This document shows positions 34,921 to 47,274 of a DNA stretch of 64,000 nucleotides, piece after piece. The position numbers were made by a program, and so were the translations under genes. Below the pieces are notes generated by a model. It was given only the letters and a program-made list of their open reading frames with translations, did not search any database and was not told where the DNA came from. How positions within the stretch are numbered: position 1 is the first letter of the stretch; every line of letters starts with the position of its first letter. Origin of the DNA: Siphonodentalium dalli (lineage: Eukaryota; Mollusca; Scaphopoda; Gadilida; Siphonodentaliidae); assembly GCA_032622095.1 (NCBI GenBank), contig CP136068.1, positions 7,727,314 to 7,791,313 on the forward strand, read 5' to 3'.

Positions 34921-35609
34921 ATATATATCTTTAATTTCTCCTTAATAGAAGATCATAGAATACAATAAATCATTCAAACCAATTAAAGAAATATAAGCAA
35001 AATGAACAACCCATAACCCAAAAGTGTTGTAGAACAATAATACTGAAATAAAGACAAAAGCACCCCATCACATATATGCTAAACAGTCATCCGTCACCGC
35101 ACACATGTACAGTCGCGCCATACCAACATAAACCCACATTCGAACACAGTCACGCCAAATTAGGTCAAAATAGAGACATAACCTAAACATAAGACACTCA
35201 CACACATGCATGCATACACGCACACGGAAAGCAAAAAAAAAACATAACTCAAACTCAACTCAAACAAACTTACATACAGGCTTGGTAAGTGCAGCACGGC
35301 ACATGTGTATTGTACTCGCCAAATTAGTTACATTTTGACAGATGGACGGACAAACCTAGTTAAAATTAAAAAAAACACCAGAACACGAGTGAACCTATGT
35401 AACTCGGCTAAAATCTACATACACGCGATTAATCCACAATTAGTTTGTTAAACAAATGGTTCCAATTAGTTGACTGACTAGTTGATGGTGATAAAAGTTT
35501 TCCAGGATAAAAAAAACAATTTTGGTGGAGATTTCCATATAGGAATTCCACTCGTACCAAAGACATTTAGTGGCTTTAACGAAAAAGCGCAACAAGTGGT
35601 TACTCCGTA

Positions 35610-36267
35610 TTAAATTAAATCTAGAAGTTGAGGTGGCATGTGGCCAAGAAACAAGGCAATTTGCTGATCTATGGGAAGATTGTCAATGTACTGATAAGCA
35701 ACAATTGGAAACCTATCAATGAATAAGTACCAAAATTTATTACGTGATTCTGCGAGGGCAGGACAATCTATTAAAAAGTGTCGAGCGACATCAGTATACA
35801 TATAGTTGCATGCACAACATTTGTTTGAGTTGGTAGATGCATGAGTACACAACAACCACACAGCCAAATGAAAGTCCTCTTTGTCGTCGGGATATTTCCT
35901 ACAAACATACCATAAGTATGACATATCTGGCCCAGTATGTACTAGTCGAAATCTCTAAAACGACAAATCGTTATAAACCCTTTCTAACCATTCTTGCTTC
36001 CAGAACAAGGATCCACGTTTAACTAAGAGCTTCCAATTAAATTTCGTAGGGAATGTGGCGGTTGACGCATACTCAAGCAGATATCGATCCAAACCAAACT
36101 GTTGTAGAGTCTGCTTCAAACCCCTGAAAATTGTACATGTATTTATGTGTGGATAAGGTTCGTTGTGAACGAACTGTGTCAACCTGGCAATAAAGATTTT
36201 CTTAGTGGTCTTCTCAAGCGAGAGGTTACATAATGAGCATAACAGAGACAGTTTGCGGCGATATATT
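35610..36267 (-). pseudogene. LINE ORF2 C-terminal domain with CCHC-like finger
   Basis: Two frames carry the end of ORF2. The upstream part reads YRRKLSLLCSLCNLS, KKIFIARLTQFVHNE and FGLDRYLLEYAST. The downstream part reads SYLWYVCRKYPDDKED and CCACNYMYTDVARHFLIDCP, with a C-x2-C-x9-H-x4-C finger likely used in binding the element's RNA or target DNA. A frame change lies near 35,930. The stop is at 35,610. Confidence 0.8.
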
Positions 36268-36273
36268 ATAAGT

Positions 36274-36933
36274 TACAGGGCGAGTTGTTGCCGGATACGG
36301 TATCATATGAGGCGAAGTGAGATTAATATCGGGCGAGGCGCTAGCCGAGCCCGATATTAATCTCGCTGAGCCTCATATGTCACCGTAGCCGGCAACAACG
36401 AGCCCTGTAACGATTTTATCATGTCACCCACATATCATGTTTTCCGTGTGAGAATTTGAATTACTTATACGAAGTTCATTACCTGCAAGTAAGTAAATTT
36501 GTTGTCTATGGCTATTAACTTATGTAACGTCACAGTGACGCGTGATGGGCGTTGAACGTCAACGCATTGAGTCAATGGCTAATCACCAGAAGCAGGACAA
36601 CAAACTTGAGTTTGATAGTTGATTTATGAGTGTTCAGAATTTCTCAAATATATCACATGCAGGTTTTGGTATATGGTACTATGCATGTCTTTAAATTAAC
36701 AGAACTTGATTTCCGACAGATATCCCTTTTCTTGGCGCCAAAATACACCGAAAATATACCCGAGGCGGCAGAGTTCCATGAAAAACAAAATGGCGGACAT
36801 CGACCCCATATGGGAACCCTGAGGGGGGATATGGATTCCATATGGGACGGACTACAAAGATGACGACCCGATGTCTCCTGATATGCCTCTACCAACGGAG
36901 CGTCCTCATTGGTCGATCCAACTAGGTGACATG
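36274..36933. mobile_element. 660-bp insertion with a fold-back end, inside the LINE
   Basis: The LINE frame is interrupted here, and the 6-bp word ATAAGT flanks the insert (36,268-36,273 and 36,934-36,939). The left 140 bp form a hairpin: TACAGGGCGAGTTGTTGCCG, then CGGTATCATATGAGGC, are answered by complementary arms ending GGCAACAACGAGCCCTGTA, with about 60-nt arms and a short loop. TTATCATGTCACC at 36,416 is repeated inverted at 36,925-36,937. Plus-strand open frames at 36,630-37,104 cross its right junction and are artefacts. Confidence 0.7.
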
Positions 36934-36939
36934 ATAAGT

Positions 36940-38902
36940 AATGTATCAGTGGTGGAGTACCCAGCAAACCAAGAACCATATCAGTTCGCGTTCTCACATG
37001 AAGACCTTGAATGTGCTTCAGACATAAGCGATGTGCACGTTCAATGCGTTCACATTATGTCTCATTTAAGCCAAATAGCAGTTCGCTGCCATTTAGACCT
37101 TTAGGTATAATCACCGAATTGTACATTTTTAGAGAACTCATTGGTGTTATTCCACCCGCGTAAATACCGACAGAGCAAAATAAGTACTCCTCAGTTTAGA
37201 ACATATTTTATCAACGAAAGATGCACTGAAATTGTGTTTACTGAGGGGAATACCCAAATGTGTAATACTATCGGTCTCTAAACTATTAAGTAATCCGAGA
37301 TTCCATTGTTTTGTGCGTTTCCGTGAATCACTGGGGTATTCGTTGAATACGATAACCTGCGTTTTTGACGGGTTGTATTTGTAACGTCATTTGGAACTAT
37401 ATCGTACACAATATCAACTAATGATTGTAATCCTGAAGCAGTGAGTGAGAGTAGAACCATGTCATCAGCATGGGTAAGGCAGCAGCAATTAATACCATTC
37501 ATAGTATAGCCGTATGGTGAATTTTCAAGTTCATAAAGCAAACTATCTATGTATAGTGAGTAGAGCAGAGGTGACACAGTACCCCCTGCCTTGTTCCTTG
37601 TAGCATGGGAATCCAGCGTGATGTACAGTTTTGATGTCGAATACAAGATTGCATATCAGAAAGTAAGACTTTAAACAATCTCCAAGATTTGCCTTGTATA
37701 TGTTTTTGAAACAGTTGGAATAGTAAACCGTTTATCCATACGGTGTCAATAGCTTTCCAGACATCCAAGGAGCAAGCAAACAAACTACTATGCTTCTCGG
37801 ACGCGTAGGAAATACATTATGTGACCAGGAAAGAAGAAGTCATGCAGCTGATATCACGCTGAAATCCATTTTGCAAGGGGTGAGTTTTTATTAATGATGG
37901 CGTATGAAGCTCCAGTCTTGTGAGAAGTAATCTTTCATATAGTTTATATATAACAGGCAGTAGGGTTATGTCCCTGTAACTATCAAAAGAGTCCTTCGGT
38001 TTAGGGCTACCCTTGTATAAAGAAAATATCAATCCACGCTTAGCTGCAAGTGGAATATATTCAAACTGCATAAAATAGTTGAAGAGGTGAGACAAGGTTG
38101 TGGCTAGGTTATCGCCGCCGTATATAATATGCTCATAGTTGATACCATCAAAACCAGAAGCATTATTAAGATTAAGCTGGCGGTATACGGATACTACTTC
38201 CATTCGAGTAACCGGAAAAGTAATGAGACTATCTAAAGGGCTTACAGAACATGACTTTGCTTCGTTTGCGATAAATGTGTTTACATTTTGATAATGCTGA
38301 TTATCAAAAGATGGGTCTGCTAACGGAGCAGAAAATATATCGCTAAAATAGTCAGCCCATGCTTCTGCTATTTCTTGAGAATCTCGTACAATAGTTCCAT
38401 TGTGTTTGAAATGTGAACAGGACATTGTCCCTAATTTTTTACGTTTTGCGTTGAAAAGTCGAAAAAATGTATCTTGGTCTGATTCAGCGCATTCATCAAT
38501 GCTGTTATTAAATGATTGTATGTATTGCTTAGATGTCATGCGATATTCACGCCTAAATACGCATTTAGCTTCTTTATAGCTGTGGTATAAACCAGCCGTG
38601 TCATTAACTGGTCTATCTGCTGCTATCCAGACTGATCTATAATACCTCATATTTTGATGCAGTGACTTGAGCTGCTGTGACCAGAATGGTTTCAAAAACT
38701 TCTTAAATTTCTTTTGAGGGATGTTGTTTTGTGCAGATGTAGTTATAGCTTGAACTATGCCATCATAAAAAGAGTCTATATCGTTTTGGTCTTTCGCTAA
38801 AGCATTTGGGAGTAGATATTTTAGATCAGCCTGGTAGCTAGCATGTGTCCACGTTTCTGTGCGGATTTTTTTTCCAATTGAATGTATACTTGGAATTATC
38901 AT
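36940..38902 (-). pseudogene. LINE reverse transcriptase domain (frameshifted)
   Basis: Reading down the minus strand: an RT N-terminal block (LNLNNASGFDGINYEHI), the fingers motif (RGLIFSLYKGSPKPKDSF, then YRDITLLPVIYKLYERLL), a frameshift near 37,800, and then palm motif A (FACSLDVWKAIDTVW, where the usual catalytic Asp context is altered). After LQGTRQG comes another frame, GGTVSPLLYSLYIDSLLYE, then motif C as HADDMVLLS (both Asp kept at about 37,461-37,466; His in place of the usual Tyr/Phe). The thumb follows (THLGIPLSKHNFSASF, ERIERAHRLCLKHIQGLHV, RTRTDMVLGLLGTPPL). Four or more frame changes rule out activity. Confidence 0.88.
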
Positions 38903-38928
38903 TATTTGAATTTTGAAATGATGTCACA

Positions 38929-39339
38929 TTAGTATCCACACGGAGTATTAAAGAGCGATGATTTGAAACATCCATGCAAGGCGTCGTCATCGTCTAAAAC
39001 TCGACTGTCGATAATGGACTGCTTGAGTGACATATGTATGACAAAATGGTCTATTATTGACCCTGGAAAACCCATCGAATGAACATGTGTTGCAAGAGAC
39101 ATGGAACATAAAGGCGAATTGTTTACAGAAAACAGGCCTTGACTATTCATAAATCCTTGAAGGCATTCACCCCGTGAGTCACCGCGCTGGAGGCTGGCGT
39201 TAAAATCGCCCATGAAAATGACTGTTCCCAATTTGTGATTTGTGTACCATAAGTCATATACATGTAGGATCATGAAATAAGCTCTATATACATGAATATA
39301 ATGGTTTGAAGACGGAAGATATATTTGAAATATATAAAA
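38929..39339 (-). pseudogene. LINE apurinic-type endonuclease, C-terminal part
   Basis: The frame is open from the left edge of the 3' target duplication (39,339). It reads IYLPSSNHYIHVYRAYF, then TVIFMGDFNASLQRGDSRGE with the GDFN catalytic motif at 39,199-39,210, and GFPGSIIDHFVIH with the terminal DH pair. The N-terminal half of the domain is missing, which marks the point of 5' truncation at insertion. Confidence 0.85.
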
Positions 39340-39480
39340 GAATCAAATCAATAGTCCCATGGCATGTCGGCATATGACGTCGCTAGTCTAAAGTGGACAG
39401 CATTGTGTTCACTTTCAATTAAAGTGACGCTGTATGAATGTGTGTATGTCAAACTTGTTTTCACAATCATTGCCAATTAT
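39340..39480. repeat. 141-bp target-site duplication, right copy
   Basis: Direct copy of 34,780-34,920. Differences are in the AAGTGGACAGC, GTGTTCAC, AAAGTGACG and GTGTATGTC words. It is followed by unique sequence (GAACGAATAG). Confidence 0.8.
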
Positions 39481-40455
39481 GAACGAATAGACATAATGTA
39501 TGCAACACTACATGTATATATATAGGGTGGTCACGTATAGTATAGCGAGAACGATGCTGGCATTGCGATGGTTCGAACATAGTTTTTGGATATGAAGTCC
39601 CCACAAAACAGAGTTGTAGTTGAAGTCCCACTCCTATCAACCAAAAAGGAGCACATTATTAGTTGATGGGTGTGATGTCAATTAAAACCTTGTTGTGTCG
39701 GACTGTATATACCCAGTAACTTTCCGATAGATCCGATATAGCACCAGGGTGGGAACAGATGGTTCGATAACAGGCCGGGGTACAGTGCGCTAGTCCGATC
39801 CACTCCCAGAGTTCAATGGTCAAATGGTTCAGTTGTCCGAGGATTCAATAGTCCGATGGTTCAAGGGTACGATAATCCGGGGTGCGACAGTCCCAGGGTT
39901 CAATACCCACAGTGTCTATTAGCGGGACGTGGCGATGGGGATTTGTCTCCCCAACTTTGTTAAAAATTCCAGTTGGCTTGTTATAGGTCGCGGGTTATAG
40001 ATTACATGTTATATAGAATAAGTCAAATACAGTTTGTTTGGCATATAATCGCGACCACGGGAGGCACGCGTTGTTTCGATTGAATATCATATTTAATCTG
40101 AAGGGTAATAACTCTATAACGAATGTACTTTGACGAAATAACGGCGATTTGTATGAGAAATTGGAACACCACAATAGATCAACTATGGTGAAATTCTTCT
40201 ATTGTGTGGGTGGGCTTGGGGGAGGTTTGGGTTACGCTCTTTAAAACACTTCGGCTCTTGTCCAAATATGTCCGTTATTTCGTCGAAAACACCTCTTAAT
40301 ATCCTCCAAATATCTTTTTCGTTGTATTTCATATTTCGATAATTCGCTATATTTGACATATTATGGGATATGGGATTATAAGATATCCAACATTCTGATA
40401 TTCAATCGAACATCACGTGCCACCTGTGCTCGCGATTAGATGCCACAATAGCCAT
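39481..40455. other. No gene seen; degenerate GTCCGATGGTTCA repeat
   Basis: Between about 39,760 and 39,910 the words GTTCGATAACAG, AGTCCGATGGTTCAAGGG and AGTTCAATGGTC recur in degenerate form. Otherwise nothing was recognised. Confidence 0.45.
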
Positions 40456-40482
40456 ATATCTGTATCTGTATCTGTATCTGTA
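40456..40482. repeat. (TATCTG)n microsatellite
   Basis: Four to five consecutive TATCTG hexamers. Confidence 0.95.
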
Positions 40483-40530
40483 CGTCCCAGTAACCAGTTT
40501 GGCTTTTATGGGACGGCGGAGAGGGCGCAT

Positions 40531-40690
40531 TTATTTTTCTCTCCTAGTGGGTGCCGCTTTGAATGTTTCTATATCTGCGGCGTTGACCGTGTCGTCGTCA
40601 AGCTTATTCCAGTCCAGAATGGTGCGCGGGAATAAGGAATACTTGAACTGGTCTGAGTTTGTTTGAATTGGTTGAAATGATTGCTTGTTG
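40531..40690 (-). pseudogene. LINE ORF2 C-terminal scrap
   Basis: The minus strand reads DQFKYSLFPRTILDWNKLDD, then TVNAADIETFKAA and a stop at 40,531. The SFFPRTI-x-DWN-x-L motif is a hallmark of the last residues of jockey/CR1-like LINE ORF2 proteins and differs from the tail of the 34.9-39.3 kb LINE. Nothing upstream of it in the same frame is recognisable. Confidence 0.75.
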
Positions 40691-41780
40691 TTGGTCTCAG
40701 ACTTTTCCACAATGTTGGTATAGACACAGTCTTCGTATTTCTTAGCCTTGATCTTCCTTTTCGATGGGTTAGTTTTTTCAGGTAGTTATCGGGAACCCCG
40801 ATTACATATAGTTTGCTATATAATCCTTGGCGTATTGGCTGCGTGGAACTACCAAAATTTTACTCCACATGTCGTTAGCTTTGGTAAACATGCAATTTAT
40901 ACGTATGTTGCCGTTAATATTCTGAGAAAATGGCTGAAAAAAAGCCATGCAAACTTGCCAGTGTAATAAACGAAACCTAATTGAGAAGCTCTTTATCGTC
41001 CACTGCTTTTGAGAAACGAAATCATGGACGATTTTTATCAGGTACGATCATTGTAATGTTGACATGTCTGACAAACATCAAGAACATGTTGAAACTTCAC
41101 CTCCATCTACGTTGAGCTTTGTTCACTAAAATTATAATGAAATTTAGAAAAAAATTATTAATAGATTTCACATGCATGGAGCACTCAAACTAATTAAAAG
41201 ATGACGAAGCATGTTCTTTAGAAATATACACACTCAAACGCAAAATTAATTCACTAGGTAAAACTATCCAACAACTGTCGTCAACTGGGGGTACTGCGTA
41301 GAATATAGGTCATATACTTCCGTGACGCAATAATATGTCTAGACTGCCGTCAACTGGGGGGCTTATCATCATATACCAATCAGAAATATGGCATAACAGT
41401 ATGTTATTGTAAAATATTTTTCCTTTGTTATGTGAACAAAAGCAAAAAACGTTACAGAACCTGGCTTTTGTTTAGACATAAAGAGCGTTATTTGTTACTG
41501 TTTTCCTGATATAGAAATAATAAAGGGCGTTTATATCATTTGTGTGTGATTAACCAATAGAATTGCGCTGTGTTTTGTATAAACAGAAGCAAAACTTATG
41601 TAACACGAGCAGGCTCTTGTTTACGTACACCATCGCACGTCTTGGCGACAATATACTATTTAGGCGCTGATTATATTTGGCATCTGAACAAAACTATATA
41701 TATTTTAATATTCCTTCTGTTGATGGCGATTTGAACAAATATGAATATTTCTGCAACGAACGCCGCCCTTATCATATACA
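40691..41780. other. No gene seen
   Basis: A short direct duplication of a GTCGTCAACTGGGGG-like phrase at about 41,278 and 41,347 is the only structure noted. Confidence 0.45.
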
Positions 41781-41789
41781 ATTAGAGAC

Positions 41790-42175
41790 GATCTCACAAG
41801 ATTGAATGCTCACGTAATTGAATATCTGTTCCTGAAACTATTTCCGGACAAAAATAATTCCTACATCATTGGATGCATCTACAGACCTAATAATAACTTG
41901 AACGGAGTTTAGTATAAGAAACAATGAACATAAAAAGGGCTATTTATTCGGTGATTTCAATATATATCCACTAAAGTTCTCTGCAACAGGTAGAAATATC
42001 CGTCGATACAACGTTCTCAGAAGGGTTTTTTAACCTGCCATTACCATATACCTATACTAGAATAACTGAATCTCCAGCTACCGACATTTGTTTCCAATAA
42101 CTTCCTGAATGAAATCGAGTCGGTATAACAATTAGTGATGTTTCTGATCATTTGGCCCTTTGTTGGAAGTACCAC
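41790..42175 (+). pseudogene. LINE endonuclease remnant
   Basis: Plus-strand frames show IEYLFLKLFPDKNNSYIIGC and IYRPNNNLNGV, then (another frame) LFGDFNIYPLKFSAT with the GDFN motif, then EGFFNLPLPYTYTRITESPA and GITISDVSDHLALCW with the terminal SDH motif. Order and spacing are those of an APE-type LINE endonuclease. At least three frame breaks and internal stops are present and no RT follows. It is opposite in strand to the large LINE and clearly another family. Confidence 0.8.
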
Positions 42176-42179
42176 GGGC

Positions 42180-44575
42180 GTATTGTGCCATGCCCTATAC
42201 TCGACACTCTTGTTATCTTCGTCAACCAAAAATACTCCGAAACATGCAACAGATGGTGAAATCAGGATTTATGAGTTTTCGTCATGCATTCTCAGAGAGC
42301 GTGTTTCACTTGGACGCAATCATGGGGCACAACATTTGTTTACCACCCGTACACGGTTACATGACTAACTGTGTGCATGTTAAGTTCAGCATACTATACA
42401 GGGCGCTGTATTGTGTGGGATATACATGTATGACCCGATAGTTATGAGTCTATCTCCAATTGTATCAATATTTTAATATGGTTTAGTTTGTGCACGAGGT
42501 TATATCTCGTTAGCTTGTTGTAGATATCTCAATTATATAGATATAGATTGTATATATGGTATCTCTGGTGTTTGCAGGAACTCCTCAAGTTCCTTTAAAT
42601 ATATTTATGTATGCACATATGTATATTTGCATTTGGTTGCAGGGCCTACTATGATAGTGTTTGCTACTTACTACGTATACAGTCTACCCTAGTCTGTGCA
42701 TGGTGATGTGTGTCTGCGTTGATGTGGAGTTAGACCCCGAAGCCACGACAAATAGTTTTCATGGCTGGCTCAACCGATTTTCGTGGCTGGTTAGCTAGCT
42801 AAGTCGGCTCCGTCACGACGTTCGTGGCTGACGAAATATGGCGGCTCAGTCGGCTGAGATGTTATCATTCAGCGTATTTTCGTTTCCGAAATGTTCCTAA
42901 TCCCCTGTTATCGGTTATAGACGCCGTTTTTTTTTTGCGTTTGTGATGAACCCGTAGAATTCCAGACCACACGTAATCTTTTGATGTTGGGCTTTTCCAT
43001 TATGGCGAAAATTCACGAAGGACTGGCATGGATATACTATGTAGTTTCCCATCTAATCGGTATAAGTAGTTACATTGGGACTTCTGTCGACTTCAGACTG
43101 CTATATCATCACTGCCATCTTGCGATATATGCATGCATCATTGAATGATGAACCAGATAGTAATGATATATAATATTTCAAACTATTTTCTATTCTTATG
43201 TGTATATATTGACAAATGCCAGTGATGTCTGAGACTGTTTGTTGTCGATATAAACAATTTATATTTTAACCATTTCAATACAGAATGGACGCGCCCATTC
43301 AGTTATATGAAAGCATGCATTTGGATAGTCTATTCCACATTAAGGGGACAGGTGTTCTGATAATATAACAACCATGTCGTGTCCATGCGAGTGTGCCAAT
43401 ATTAGGCAATGCGGTTTAGTTCTGTGAGATTCACAGTACAGTTGTGCTTGACATTTTAGCCCATGAACACGGCTCAGCCATTTTACAATTCCGGCGGCGG
43501 AGATTTTTAAATGTGGCTGGCGTTAGAAATAATATGGCTGGTGGCGGCTTGTGGCCGATAATGGCTGGCGGCGGCGGCGTGCGACGGCGGCTTCGGGCTC
43601 TATGTGGAGTCGTGATCCATCTGAAGACCACATGCATCAAGCATATTATAACCTAACATAACTTTTGAGATTCTTGAAGCATTATTTGACTCAATAAAAT
43701 TACCATTCCACCCGTTTACTATATAGTTCAGATCGTGTACTTGGTTATAGCAGTTATTCATTTCTACTAAAATCCGTTCCCAAAATGTCCCTTCTAAATC
43801 TATGATTCAAGTCATCGTTTTGACATTTTTATTGTTACATGTATATCATATGTTTGACGTGGTCTTCAACTAGCTTAGACTCCTTCATGTGGTGCACTAG
43901 CTTAATTAGTTTTCTGTGTAGGTCAGTCTATACGAAGGAAACTTGTACTATGATATCATGCGTACATCGTTTCTCTAATAAATAATATTTTATATTATAG
44001 GAATCAATTCGATATAGTGGTGTACCTGTGTCATGATGTGATGTACTGATTCTTCCCAGTGAATTGGTACGCCGCCTTTCCACTGGAAGCTCCTCCTACA
44101 AGACGCAACTGTGGGGTCGCTCACCAGGCTGCAAAGACTGGGACTCTGGAGACCACAACAGTCAGAACATTTCATAATCACTTTAAAAGAAGTAGATCTA
44201 AACAGGATATGTGGCTAGAGAGACTTCACGTATGTAGATTGGTGAAAATCCACCTTGAAATTACCAACTGAACACTATTGATCACCCCCTCCTCCAGCTC
44301 AACAAGTCCCCTCCCAACCTGGCTCCAGACTCCCAAGTCTTAGGTTGGAATTTCACAACCGACGCCTCAAACTTTCTCAATTGTTGGAAATTTCCAATCT
44401 CACAAGCACCTTTTTATAAAACCATTTAGACATGTTTGAAGCCCAATTATCCATGGACCCAAAACACCATACATGTATGTCAGATTAATCAGTCAGGTGG
44501 TTCGAAGGTAAAATTTTAATGAATTTGGTATTTCAATGATTTTATTAGACACAAAAGTGTTAACTCCCCATAGCC
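42180..44575. other. No gene seen
   Basis: Only short overlapping frames. A GGC-rich patch at 43,490-43,600 (repeated GGCTGGCGGCGG-like words) gives antisense Pro-rich ORFs and is low complexity. Confidence 0.45.
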
Positions 44576-46035
44576 CCGCCATTTCTTGACAGGTTGGCAT
44601 CATTTTAACAAATCTGAATCTCAGTAACTAAAGGATCCTCCATAATATATGTAAGCTAAATAGCCAACTCTGTTGAGAAGACATTTTAAGAATTACTATA
44701 ACGACATATAGTTATGTCCTTGGCCCCACCCTATTTAACCTGGTGACCCCATCTGAATAAATTTGAATCCCAAAGAACCCTTCATACTAATACTAAATAT
44801 CAGTAAAATAGACCTGATGGTCCTTATGAAGGAAGCATATTGCGAGGGAAACTGTCCTTCGTTTGGCCCCTATTTGACCAGGTGACCCCATTTAAAAATA
44901 TCTGAATTGCAGTCAAACAAGAACATTCCATGCTTAATAAGCCAACTAGTTCTTGCAAACATATTTTAAGAATTACTATGTGGTGAAATAGTTGTCTCTG
45001 GCTCTGCCCTTATTTGACTTTGTGATCCCATTTTCACAAATCTGTCACCCAAGGTAATTTCATACCAAATATAAGCAAAATATGCCATTTGATTCTTGCA
45101 TAGAAGGCATATCATGAATTACTATGGAGAGAAAGAGTAATATAGCTGGCCTTGCACCTACTTGACCTGGTGACCCTGATTGAAAAAATCTGAACCACAA
45201 TCACCAAAAGGAGACTCAATATTAAATATGAGCTAAATAGAGCTGGTGGTTCTTTCAAAGAACACTTTTCAAGTTTGCCAAATATGTTCTAGTGAAGTGG
45301 TGGATGTGGTAGTATTAAATGTCCTGTTGAAAGATTTGAACAATACATATGATAGATTGTTGTTGTAATTGGGAATTAATTACCTCTAGCAGATCTCCAG
45401 GGAATGTTTATAAAAATGTCAGATTTCACTTGACATGTGTAGGCATACCCCACATACAGTTAGAGCCAAAGAAATGCTTCTTATTAATGATTCTCTGTCA
45501 AGAATTTGAGTAAATATTATTTTTGGGACCAGGGTGGCAGAAGCAGTAAACTTGAGTGAAGGGCCAGGGAGCACAACCTTCAGAAATGTAATTTTTTTAA
45601 ATATTCTTTTATTTTTTAATATAATTATTTTTCTTTTCTTTTCTGGTTAAAGCGTTAAATCTAAAAGTTTTGAGTTATGTCCCTGGCCCCGCCCACATTT
45701 GACCCAGTGACCTCATTTGAACAAATCTGAACCCCATAACCAAATATTAACCCATTTGGCCTGATTGTATTTGAGAAGATATTTAAAAGAATTACTATGG
45801 AGGGAAAGAGTTATGGCCCTGGCTTCGCAACTATTTGACCCAGTGACCTCATTTGAACAAATCTGAATGTGAGTCACCTAGGGAACATCCACACCAAATA
45901 TGAACCCATTCGGTCTATGGTTCCAGAGGAGAAGATGTTTAAAGAATTGTTGACGCAAGGTCGGACGGCTCGACGGACGGATGAGGAGTGATGACTATAG
46001 CTCCACCGGAGACTTCGTCCTCAGGTGAACTAAAA
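44576..46035 (+). repeat. ~140-bp tandem core repeat with a terminal GGACGG tail
   Basis: Five units (anchors TTGACC-x-GTGACCCC at about 44,585, 44,735, 44,874, 45,014 and 45,162), a ~400-bp diverged stretch, and two to three more units (45,699 and 45,835). They share ACCCCATTTGAACAAATCTG, CATACCAAATATGAGC and AAGAATTACTATGGAGAG. The right end is CGGACGGCTCGACGGACGGA, then TCGTCCTCAGGTGAACTAAA. This layout resembles tandem-core non-autonomous elements common in molluscs (pearl or Helentron-like); that identity is inference. Confidence 0.8.
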
Positions 46036-46193
46036 AACCGTTTCGATTATACATACATGAAAAGGGTTTTTAAAGCAGTGACTCAGTTTAAATTTATATA
46101 TGTTTTTAATTTATTTTTTACTCATTTAAAATGTCTCTGTGATCAGTGTTATATAAATAAAGCGGGACCCTATCAACATGATACTGGAAAATA

Positions 46194-46252
46194 GACCCAT
46201 GCTAGGTGACAATCACCATCATGTTAATAGGACCCATGCTAGGTGACAATCA
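46194..46252. repeat. 37-bp tandem duplication
   Basis: GACCCATGCTAGGTGACAAT with CAC appended occurs twice, 37 bp apart. Confidence 0.95.
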
Positions 46253-46936
46253 CACATAATATATCTTGTATAATATACAACTTAATGCAAATGCAGATAT
46301 ATTGTATACATGTACGACTTAGTTATATAGTATACACAAATTAATGTTCATGTAGCCATCTTGTATACAACTTAGCTATCTTTGTATATACATGTACAAC
46401 TGAATCATCTGAATGTACGTGCGGATATCTTGTATACAGCTTAGCTATCTCAGGATTTGTTTGCATATGTTGTTAATACGCTGAGGTACTTTATCGATCC
46501 ATATATATGGGGTAAATCTCATATCTGCCCTTATTTGAATCAAAATGTAAGACCCTGATCTACGAGATGATCCATTGATCTAGTAATCTCAAAGGGTATA
46601 TTTTAGGAGCTGAAGTGAATTGTTTTCCCCTCATAATTAGATACAAAATTATTAGTTATCAGCATTGCACCACTGATAATTGTTTCTTGAAATTATCAGC
46701 ATAATAAATAATAAATACCATTAGCATTGATGAAAACAAGTTAATAGCCTATATAAATAATATTGTAACATCTGTCCGGTATACAACTCCATAGAATTTA
46801 AATTTAAATGAATGATAGATAACCACATATATTTATCTTATGTGTTTATCAAATAGTGTCAGATAACATCATTTGTAATTACCACCACATAGCACACGTA
46901 CTACACGAGGGAGAGTAGCATGTGTTGACTTATTAA

Positions 46937-46990
46937 GCTTATTGTTGATATTAAGCTTATTGTTGATATTAAGATTATTGTTGATAGTGA
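46937..46990. repeat. 21-bp tandem repeat, ~2.7 copies
   Basis: Unit AAGCTTATTGTTGATATT(AAG), with the last copy carrying GAT for GCT. Confidence 0.9.
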
Positions 46991-47274
46991 AAGTCATGAC
47001 TTGTCAAAGAAATTAATTTCATTGGGAATGTGAAATAACAAGGTAATATGGGTGTTTGACCCTTCAAATGGCAAGGATAATCTGTCTGTTCCTGATTTTT
47101 CTCTCAGACCCTGGACTAATTTCAACCAACTATTGTGTCGTGAATCGGGGTACCCCAGTGGATGTTATAATGGATAGTTTTTTAAATTAATTTTTTGAGA
47201 AACAAAAAAAATTAATGCACATTAAAAAACAACACAAAACAAAAACATTTTTACAATTTAAAAAAAAAACATTT

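Larger units (their letters stand above)
34921..39339 (-). mobile_element. 5'-truncated non-LTR retrotransposon (LINE)
   Basis: A ~4.4-kb minus-strand LINE copy. It opens inside the endonuclease at 39,339, continues through a full reverse transcriptase and the C-terminal zinc-finger region, and ends with a ~690-bp 3' UTR and an ATATAT-rich tail at 34,921. It is flanked by 141-bp direct repeats. Several frameshifts, and a stop after the palm, make it dead. A 660-bp element later inserted at 36,274-36,933. The endonuclease, RT and C-x2-C-x9-H-x4-C tail place it among APE-endonuclease LINEs; I do not assign the clade. Confidence 0.9.

Noticed and set aside
36630-37104. Two plus-strand ORFs (77 codons each)
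   Set aside because: They are antisense to LINE sequence and to the nested insert, and cross the insertion junction.
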